This document shows positions 55,991-64,000 of a DNA stretch of 64,000 bases, in pieces. The stretch lies in the NCBI GenBank assembly GCA_022457065.1, contig JAJGBQ010000007.1, positions 1,426,001 through 1,490,000 on the forward strand. The letters are read 5' to 3'. Below the pieces are notes generated by a model, which made no database searches, was not told the DNA's origin, and was given only the letters and a program-made list of their open reading frames with translations. Source of the DNA: Curvularia sp. ZM96. Its lineage: Eukaryota > Ascomycota > Dothideomycetes > Pleosporales > Pleosporaceae. Numbering within the stretch: position 1 is the stretch's first letter; the number at the start of each line of letters is the position of its first letter. The translations under genes and the position numbers were made by a program.

Positions 55991-56856
55991 ACGGTCACTG
56001 CTGGATTCCTAGAAAGAGCGCGCAAGTCATTAGGCTATTCAAATGGCTTTTCCCAGGGTGTGAATGTCTTCAAGAAAGAGACACATGACGAAAGAGGGAA
56101 CCTACAGCAACCTGTAGCCATCGCATTGGACCCATACGATATCGACTGCTATTGGACAGGTTAGCCACCGAATACTGCTGCCTAAAGACGTATGAAGGAG
56201 GGTCGACGGAAGCCTTGACTGGCAGACCAAGTTGGATTACAACGGACAGGTCGGACGCACGTGAAGTGTCAACGAATACCCTTGTTACGATTTGCTCAGA
56301 TATTGAGGGCACTTTTTTTTCGCCATCGGTATAATATTCACAGCCAAAGTTAGAAGCACACCCTAGAGCCGCTAGGACCACTCATCAGAAGTCGGGCAAC
56401 TGTTGCCACAGCAAGAGTATGCTCCAAAGATCTGCTGGTCCACACAATCACCAGGTGATATAAAAGAGGATTTGAGGTCCTCAAAGCTCATGGTGTTCTG
56501 ATGTTTGCTCGGCATGGTAGCCTAGAAGTACAAGTAGTTTTCACTGAATTCATATAGTCTACATGACGACGCGATCTCCATGTTTCCTGTATCGTGCCTT
56601 GACTATCGTCTCTCCGTCTACCTCATCCGTGTACAATCTTTTGGAAGACTCGGTAGTACTTCAAAGAGTACAGTAACGAGTATGTGGAGGGGAATAGTGG
56701 AGTGGAATACGGAGCCTGGGCGCTGTCACTCCGCGGTGGGGCGAGATCCTGGTCTATCACTTATCTTAGCGCGTCGGGGATCTACAGTATGCGCTCACGC
56801 TCCGCGTTCAACTTGTTCCTGTTCCACATTTCCTCCCACCATCACCTCTACTTTTT
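55991..56856. other. Intergenic, THOC5 3' flank and SNF2-RING gene promoter
   Basis: No supported ORF. CT-rich leader just before 56857. Nothing else seen. Confidence 0.45.
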
Positions 56857-59800
56857 ATGGCTTCATTCGAGGGAAGCGCCGATATATTGAGCGCAAGTCT
56901 ATATGCGCCTGCCGTTGCTCAAAAGTCCAGCCAGAAGCCCTTCTCTCACGCACATAATGACTCGAGTTGCATCCGTACAATATATTCACTATTTCCCACG
57001 TCTGGGGCGCGCAGAGCTGAAGAGCCACCAGCAAAGCGGCGCAAAGTTGGCGATGGAAATGCTGTCGCCGTACATCCAGTAGTCGAATCCAACGATCGGG
57101 GGAGTGTTATTCTCCTCAAGATATCTCTCTGTCTGGTGAGTACATAGACTTCATCGCCACTATATTAAAACTAAGATGTTTACAGAACATACCTGATGCA
57201 TCACATGAAGACGCGAGCGTGACGAACTTTCCGACCGAATCCCGAGAACCTATATTAGTTGAATTGGAATCCTTCCGAAGAGATCCCGCGCAGTCGTCTC
57301 TCCATATCGGACTGTTCAATGTCGCCAGAAACACTGGGGTGGATATAGTCGCTACGACTCCGGCTCCTTTTCTGCACACGATACTACCACATCTCCAGAA
57401 CGCTGCCACACTTGCCACCACACGACGCGGCAAGGGATGCAGGCCCGTGTCCCGCGCCGCATTTGGTCGCTGTCTGTTACATCCGCCCGTGTTCGAACAA
57501 CGCTCGTACAAGTTAGAGATCGAGATACGGTGGACATTGGGCATGTCCGTGGTTGAAGAGCAGGACGTCCGTGGCCATTACATGAATGAAGATCTGAAGC
57601 TTCTCTCTACCTACATGACGAATCCAGCCGCACAGGACGAGAAGCCATGGGCCCTGTCCGATTTCTACGATTCGCTTCACGTACCACCACGAGATCTCAA
57701 GGTTTCACCACGTATTGGACAGGCTCTGATTGAGACATCGTTGCTGCCGTTCCAAGAGCGGACTGTGGACTGGCTTCTTCGACGAGAAGGCGTCAGATTC
57801 TCTTCTTCTGGGATACTCGAACCTTTTGCTAGCACTTCTCCGCCGGCATCTTTCAGGTCAACACATGATGCGACAGGACGATTGTGCTACAAGAGTCAAC
57901 TCCGGGGCTTGGTAGTAGACGATTTGGCTGCGACTACTGAAGATGCGCTTCAATCACTGAGAGGCGGGATTCTCGCTGAAGAGATGGGTCTAGGCAAGAC
58001 TGTTGAGCTGATTGCGCTCATGGCCCTACACACGCGGAATGTCCCTCAAGACAATGTCTGCGATGCATACACGGGGGCTCATGTGAAACCCTCTGGAGCT
58101 ACCCTGATTATCACCCCGCCCTCTATCTTGGAGCAGTGGATAAGCGAAATACACGTCCATGCACCTGAGCTCAAGGTCTGCCATTACATGGGACTGCCTC
58201 GCGCATCAGCGCCTAAGGACCGCCATGCAACCGCGACGGTCGATTATCTCATGCAGCACGATGTAGTCGTGACCACCTATCAGGTTCTCTCTCGAGAAAT
58301 TCATCATGCCATGCCCCCTCCCGATCGTAGCTCTCGACGTTCAATACGTCACGAGCGTCGCACCAGCCCGCTCATGGGCATATCTTGGTGGAGGGTGTGC
58401 CTTGATGAAGCACAGATGGTCGAAAATGGAGTGAGTCAGGCCGCTAAAGTAGCCCGAATGATACCACGTTGTAATGCTTGGGCCGTGTCCGGAACTCCTC
58501 TACGCAAAGATGTTCAGGACTTACGTGGGCTGTTGGTGTTCCTTCGTTGCGATGCTTATGCGAACAGCAAAGCGGTTTGGGGCCGTCTCGACAAAGTGTC
58601 ATTCAGAGACATTTTCCACGAGATAACAGTACGGAATACCAAAGACAGGATCCGTGATGAGCTGCAGCTGCCGCCACAGAAGCGCATTGTCATAACCATT
58701 CCATTTACTACCATCGAGGAACAGCACTATGATGAGATGATGCGTCAAATGTGTGATGCTTGCTGGCTCACACCAGAGGGCCTACCATTGGAGGAGGGCC
58801 GTGATCTAGAGGATGCGGAACGGATTGAACGAATGCGGGACTGGTTGGTGAGATTACGCCAGACGTGTCTCCATGCGAACGTAGGTCGAAAGAATCGGAA
58901 AGCCTTGGGTGCAAGGAACGGTGCTCTTCGCACTGTACACGAAGTACTGGAGGTCATGATCGAACAAAACGACACCAAGTGGAAGGCGGAAGCTCGTGAG
59001 ATGATCCTTTGTCTACTCAAACAAGGTCATATTCAAGCGTATGCTGGAAACTTCGCCAACAGGGCACGATCTGCACTTCCATACTACAGCGCCGCGCGAG
59101 TGGAGGCACAGTCATACGTCGCGTTGTGCAGAACTGAGTTAGCAGCGGAGCAAGAAAAACTTGGCCGAACATCTGAACCTAATGTCCGCGATGGCCATGA
59201 AGATGAGGAAACAGATATGGAGAACATGGGTCGCATTCCCATCTTACGAAGGTCTCTGCGATCATTCTTGGAACTCGAGCACGCTGCGCAGTTCTTCACG
59301 GCTACCGCGTTCCATCAAATGAAAGAAGACCCAGCTATCACCGAGCCAGGCTCAGAAGACTGGCATGAGAAAGATAGGGCTGAAACAAATTATTACGAGG
59401 CAGCCAAAGTGATCCGACGTGAACTCTTAAGAGAATCAAAGAACAGGGCTAAAGAGCAGATGGAAAAAGTCAACTCTAAGAATCCTTTTCATCAGATACC
59501 CAAAATCAATGATCTTCCCGATCTGGGTGGTATCGAAGCGCGGAGGATACTCGATACTATGGACAATGTCAGCGACTTCCTCAACGCACAAGCGGAGCAG
59601 ATACATGTATGGCGCTCGAAGATTGTCGAAATTCTTCTCACACGTTTAATGGATGATGATGACGACCAAGAAACCACCGGTGAGGAGTATGATGAGTCTT
59701 TAAAGGCTCAAGATGAGCTCTATGTTTACATTATGGCTCTTCGCACCTTGGTCGCTGACCGTCATGCTGCTGTGCATGGCCTGCAAGATGCTCTTGCTGA

Positions 59801-61442
59801 ACATGAAATAAAGGCTGCTGAAAAGCAGGCCCTTAAGAAAGATCCAGGCGAAGATCGAGGTCATGCGCCCGAGCTGGTAATTGAAGTTGCAAACGTCCGA
59901 CGCAAATTGAAAGGAACATTGCAGACTGGATCCTTGAAGGGTGTGGTATCTGCCATTCGCTCACTCATCACCAGCATGCAGTGGAAGGCAGACAATGGCG
60001 ACATGCGTGTCGCTGCAGAACTCAGCATACTCCAGGAGCAACTCAACAAAGTTCAAGCGATTACCACGGACCAATCGAAGGCCATTACGGAATTAGAGAA
60101 GGAGCAGGACATGTATCGAACCACGATGAACCACCGCTTAGAATACTACCGACAGTTTCAACATATTTCAGACACGGTTGCAAAGTACAAAGAAGACCTT
60201 GATGAGACTTTCGATGTCAGCGCTTTTGATGAGACAGAATCCTTACGAGCAAAGAAGAAGGAAATTGCCGCGGGTTTCAAAACAAAGTGCACCTACCTCA
60301 AGCACCTCCGAAGTGAGAACCAAAAGGATGCAGCGGCCGAATGCATCATTTGCAGAGAAGACATTGAGATTGGCGTTCTAACAGCGTGTGGCCACAAATA
60401 CTGCAAAGAATGCATAAACCAATGGTGGCATACTCACCGGACCTGTCCAACTTGCAAACAAAAACTCGGATCATCGGACTTTAAGGATATCAGCTTCAAA
60501 CCCACGGAAATCAAAGCGCAAGAAGAGAACACACATGCGAACACTAATAATATAGTGCAGGCTATGTCTTCGTCGTCATCTTCTTCCTCCACTCCTGGCT
60601 CCTCGTCCGGAACAGTGCCCCCGTCCATCTACGCTGATATTAGCACCTCCACGATGAAGCAAATCAAAACAATCGATCTTGACGGCTCCTATGGCACAAA
60701 GATTGACATGATTGCACGACACCTCTTGTGGATTAGAGCCAACGACCCCGGCGCCAAATCCATCATTTTCTCCCAATTCAGCGACTTCTTCTCTGTGCTG
60801 CGCGAAGCCTTTAGAAAATGGAAAATCGGTGCCACCAGCATTGCCGAGCGAGACGGGATCCAACGCTTCAAGACAGATCCTGTGATCGAGTGTCTTCTCC
60901 TCGACGCAAAGTCCGATTCTTCGGGCCTGACACTTGTGAATGCCACATACGTCTTTCTGTGTGAGCCGCTCATCAATGCCGCGATTGAGCTGCAGGCCAT
61001 CAGTCGTGTACATCGTATTGGACAGAAGCGAGGCACAACGGTGTTCATGTACCTTGTCGCCGGGACTGTGGAAGAAGCGATTTATGACATTAGTGTCAAG
61101 AGGAGGCTTGAGCATATGTCTTCGTCTTCGTCTTCGTCTTCCGGCAAGAACAAGAGCAACGGTGCAGCGGATTCCAACACAGAATCTCTCAATATTCTAG
61201 GAGAAAATGCCCTCGATGCAGCGAATTCGGCTGAGATTGAGGCTGCGCCGTTGAAGAATCTGCTGAGAAAGAAGGGCGATGGCGAGGTCGTTCCCGAGCA
61301 TGATCTCTGGCATTGCTTATTTGGCAAGAAGTGGCGCCGTGCTGTGGAGCCTGTGATTCAAAACGAAGTAGATAGGGAGTTGAGGGCGGGCGCTGCTGAG
61401 GCAAGAATTGCCGAAGCAGATGAGGCGATGGTGGATGTATAG
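56857..61442 (+). CDS. IRC20: SNF2-family ATPase with RING finger (IRC20/SHPRH-like E3 ligase)
   Basis: The model is two exons, 56857-57135 and 57186-61442, giving 1511 residues; the 50 bp intron is at phase 0 with GTGAGT and ACAG ends. ATPase motifs: ILAEEMGLGKTVELIALMA (Walker lysine Lys364), a DEAQ box at residues 500-503 in VCLDEAQMVE (SHPRH/IRC20 type rather than the DEGH of Rad5), and NAWAVSGTPLRKDVQDL. A long helical insert of about 550 residues separates the two ATPase lobes, as in SHPRH. It ends with a C3HC4 RING from Cys1146 (CIICREDIEIGVLTACGHKYC then CPTC). The second lobe follows: SIIFSQFSDFF and the motif VI region AISRVHRIGQKRGTT. Two Ser homopolymers (near 60566 and 61119-61142) flank that lobe. 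It should be a nuclear DNA-translocase and ubiquitin ligase acting in recombination or replication-stress repair (family knowledge). No key residue is missing. Confidence 0.93.
61119..61142 (+). repeat. TCTTCG microsatellite inside the SNF2-RING gene
   Basis: Four near-perfect TCTTCG units encode eight consecutive Ser just after helicase motif VI. The unit is a multiple of three, so length changes would keep the frame. Confidence 0.7.
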
Positions 61443-62181
61443 TTGGGTGCGGTTTGATTGGGAAGTCATTGCAATCTCAGGGATCGAGAAGCGAAAAGAG
61501 TTTCGAGTTTAGTTTTCACGGTCAACGGCATAGTAGATGCGTCTTTGCGTGGACATATACCCCTCGTGTAGAGCTGGTAGAGCTCCTAGATTTAAGCAAA
61601 GATACACGTTCGTATCTTGAATGATATGTCATAGTTCTGGTGCATCATAAAGCATTTTCAGAATCTAGTGAACATCGAGTAACATCATATGTAGCGCTTT
61701 TGAGGCTAGCCTTGACGTTGAACCTCCGGACTTCACGGGTTCAGCAATATGAAAGATGCATAGAAGCATCAGTACGGGGAGGCACGCATCAAATAAAAAA
61801 ACGAACAGCAGTAGTGTGAATGTTGATATTCTCTAACCAAGGAAAACTCGTCATGAGTTCATAAAGCGACTGAAGAGTCGTAACAATAAGGACCTGCCAG
61901 ATTCGTAGTGGTATCATAGAAGCAAACTAAATGCAACAAAGAAAGACGCCCAATTAATGCGATGAAGTCAAACGCCGAAAGTATGCAGAAGCCAGTCAGT
62001 CTTACGTGCAGGTATCCGTGAAAAAAGAAGACCCAGTCTTTGACAAACGCCAGTGCTAAAAAGGAGTGAGGAGTGATAGAAGAAGAAAAAAACAAGAAAA
62101 GAAGATATGTACTCGAAAGGAAGGGAAGAGTCTAAAGCAAACTAAAAGAAGGACTGTGTGAAGAGGAGAGGAAAGAGAATG
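61443..62181. other. Convergent intergenic region
   Basis: The 3' flanks of the SNF2-RING gene and the membrane-protein gene. AT-rich toward 62150; nothing else seen. Confidence 0.45.
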
Positions 62182-63504
62182 TTAGATGCGAGGCGTCTTC
62201 CAATCCCTTACCTCCTGCATTGGGCCTTCGTCAAACCCCGCGCGCTCCATCAGTTTTGTAAAGGTGGTGTGTCCCGAATCAGCGGTAAAGCGGTTCGCGC
62301 CTCTCATACCAGGTGCTTTGGGCGGCTGGAGGAAGCCAGAATCGTTGTTGTGGTTCACAGGATACACGCCCACGCTTCCAGTGGGCATCAATACGTCAAT
62401 CGTCTCGGAACTCTCTGCGCGCAGAGCACCTGAGCGACCTTGCGGATACTGAGACTGAACATGAGGCGGTATAGAACTTGTGCGTCTTGAGCTTGTCCGT
62501 CGCGCCGAATGAATGCGTTTGGGTTTTGGCGGGGGAGTTTGGTAAGGGTCGTTGTAAGGGTTCCCGGCACGAACAGCAGGAGGTGCGGGATTCGCAGGCA
62601 AACCAAAGCCGAAGTTCAGCTTAGGGGTGCGCTCCCACATGCTTTTTATTCTCGGCGTAAAGCCGTGAACAACAGTGTTGTTGTTGGTCTCCTTCATGCC
62701 CTGGGCGATCCTGTCGACAGAGTTTGGGGAAGAGGCTGCAGAGCGGCTTCCTCTCCGCATAAAATCTGTGCGTGCGGCGAGCTGGGGATCGTATATGGGA
62801 TCGCTGATTTGCCGCGCAACATGGCCGAAGTCACCTGAATATCGGTTTTTCTCCTGCGATTCGCGGCGCTTTCGGATGACCCAGAGGAGAGCGAGGGTGC
62901 TCAGGGCACCGATGACCAGGCCCGGGAAAAATCCTGCAACAAAGGAACGGCCGTCGAAAGAAGATTTGGTCTCCACCGGGACAGAGTTTGGGCAATCTGA
63001 GGTCTGGGACGCAGAGGTGGGTGTAGTAGGAGTAGTGGATGAGGGTGTTGCAGTGGAGGGACTAGATGGCGACGGTGCGGGAGAGGGATCTTTGGCGCAC
63101 ATGCTGCCTTGACATGTGTAGCCGAGAGAGCAGCATTTGTCACCGCATTTTGGCAACTCGATACCATTTGTCTCAGAGAGGTGCATCTGGTTGTCTGGGT
63201 GGAGGGTGGCGTTGAGCTGGGTGACATCGCAGGTGGTTGGCTGGATGTAAGAGCAATCTGAGCCAGCTGGACAGCAGATGACAGATTTGATGGAGCCGCC
63301 GTTGAGGCTCATACAAGTAGAAGACTTGGGGCAACAAAAGGAAGAAGGAAAGTCACTTCCGCATTGTTGAAGATCTGTGTTCCCTCCACATGTCTCTGCT
63401 TGTCGGAGGAAGAGAGCGGATGCTTGAGTGGTTGTGATGAACAGAACGAAGAGAAATAGGATGGAAATCCGCGATAGCCTTGGGAATGGTGTGACTGGAG
63501 CCAT
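62182..63504 (-). CDS. Single-pass, Cys-rich surface protein (Mid2/WSC-like architecture)
   Basis: A single exon of 440 residues. Order: a signal peptide at about 1-30 (ISILFLFVLFITTTQASA), a Cys-rich ectodomain with 14 Cys between residues 39 and 136 (including CC pairs at 57-58, 77-78 and 124-125), a Ser/Thr/Pro stalk at 139-170 likely O-mannosylated, one more Cys at 171, one transmembrane segment at 188-210 (FVAGFFPGLVIGALSTLALLWVI) with a basic stop-transfer RKRR, and a disordered cytosolic tail of 230 residues rich in Ser, Pro and Arg. The architecture is that of fungal cell-wall or plasma-membrane sensors, but I cannot assign it to a named family; the signalling role is inference. Start MAPVTPFPRLSR. 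Confidence 0.8.
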   Translation of the reverse strand: MAPVTPFPRLSRISILFLFVLFITTTQASALFLRQAETCGGNTDLQQCGSDFPSSFCCPKSSTCMSLNGGSIKSVICCPAGSDCSYIQPTTCDVTQLNATLHPDNQMHLSETNGIELPKCGDKCCSLGYTCQGSMCAKDPSPAPSPSSPSTATPSSTTPTTPTSASQTSDCPNSVPVETKSSFDGRSFVAGFFPGLVIGALSTLALLWVIRKRRESQEKNRYSGDFGHVARQISDPIYDPQLAARTDFMRRGSRSAASSPNSVDRIAQGMKETNNNTVVHGFTPRIKSMWERTPKLNFGFGLPANPAPPAVRAGNPYNDPYQTPPPKPKRIHSARRTSSRRTSSIPPHVQSQYPQGRSGALRAESSETIDVLMPTGSVGVYPVNHNNDSGFLQPPKAPGMRGANRFTADSGHTTFTKLMERAGFDEGPMQEVRDWKTPRI

Positions 63505-64000
63505 TGTGCTGGTAATAAGAAGAGTATCTTGGGGATACTATAGTGAAGAGGTCGGACCGGCGACACTCGATAACGTGACTTGGAGTGAAACAAGACAGCT
63601 ATGAAAGAAACGAGCCGAGAAACATATAGAAATAGTGATGTACGAAACAAATGGAGCAGACAAACTATTGACACGTCCTACCTTGGATATATTTACCAGC
63701 AAAGAAACTAAAGACGCATGAGCCGCATGTGACGCTGGCCCGCAGCCGGCCATGTTCTACAAATAGAGCATTCGAGGCGCCGAGTGGACAATAGACACTG
63801 TATGGCTGGCAGGACAGCTGTACGGTCTCGCTAGTACTGTTGGCAGTGGCAGGCGGCTCTCTAGGTCGTGTGGCTCTGCGTTCGCCAGCAGTTAAGTGGA
63901 TGAAACGGAATGCGGGCGCTTGCAGTTTTGGAGTTTTGAGTGGACGTAGCGAGGACGCGTCGTGATTGGACGGCGGGGTTAGCGCGAATCCCGCAAGGCT
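63505..64000. other. Upstream region of the surface-protein gene, to window edge
   Basis: Promoter of the minus-strand surface-protein gene. No ORF, repeat or RNA gene supported up to the edge. Confidence 0.4.

Overview
The window is eukaryotic and fungal. Genes are separated by 0.3-4 kb of non-coding DNA and are interrupted by 42-240 bp introns with GTRNGT-type donors, CTAAC/CTGAC-like branch points and YAG acceptors. Protein families (Zn2Cys6 regulators, PTH11-like rhodopsin-fold receptor, HeLo domain, UstYa/DUF3328, hybrid histidine kinase, DUF3140) point to a filamentous ascomycete. A dothideomycete of the Pleosporales kind is my best guess, but that is inference from gene style only. No tRNA, rRNA, CRISPR array or intact transposon was seen.

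Layout. 1-13.8 kb holds conserved housekeeping and signalling genes: the N-terminal part of a DGAT2-type diacylglycerol acyltransferase running off the left edge, an STK19-domain protein, a soluble GAF-HisKA-HATPase-REC hybrid histidine kinase after a 4.2 kb gene-free stretch, and a SERCA-type calcium ATPase whose promoter carries two matches to the calcineurin/Crz1 site. A lysine-rich AT-hook protein follows (14.4-16.6 kb). 16.9-25.0 kb is a run of four minus-strand metabolic genes: FMN-dependent 2-hydroxy acid oxidase, short-chain dehydrogenase, IroE/SidJ-like esterase and secreted type-B carboxylesterase. 26.1-31.7 kb holds a rhodopsin-fold membrane protein, a HeLo-domain protein and an M50-like membrane protease. 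32.3-39.3 kb holds an MFS sugar transporter, a small DUF3140 protein and a Zn2Cys6 regulator. 41.4-49.6 kb begins with a large cysteine-cluster regulator and then becomes gene-poor and accessory in look, with a cysteine-rich secreted protein, a UstYa-family protein and two doubtful ORFs. 49.6-63.5 kb returns to conserved genes: a long ankyrin-repeat protein, THOC5, an IRC20/SHPRH-like SNF2-RING protein and a Mid2-like single-pass surface protein.

Several gene models cannot be read from single ORFs and were rebuilt by joining exons in phase. The most striking is the carboxylesterase, which appears to need a 5-nt micro-exon. The esterase start, the sugar transporter start (17-nt first exon) and the zinc-cluster regulator (six exons, with the zinc ligands split by a 238 bp intron) also depend on splicing. 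No clearly new multi-gene system was found. The best candidates for follow-up are the micro-exon, the orphan UstYa gene beside a cysteine-rich secreted protein, the calcium-pump promoter sites and an unassigned multi-frame open region at 3.2-3.9 kb.
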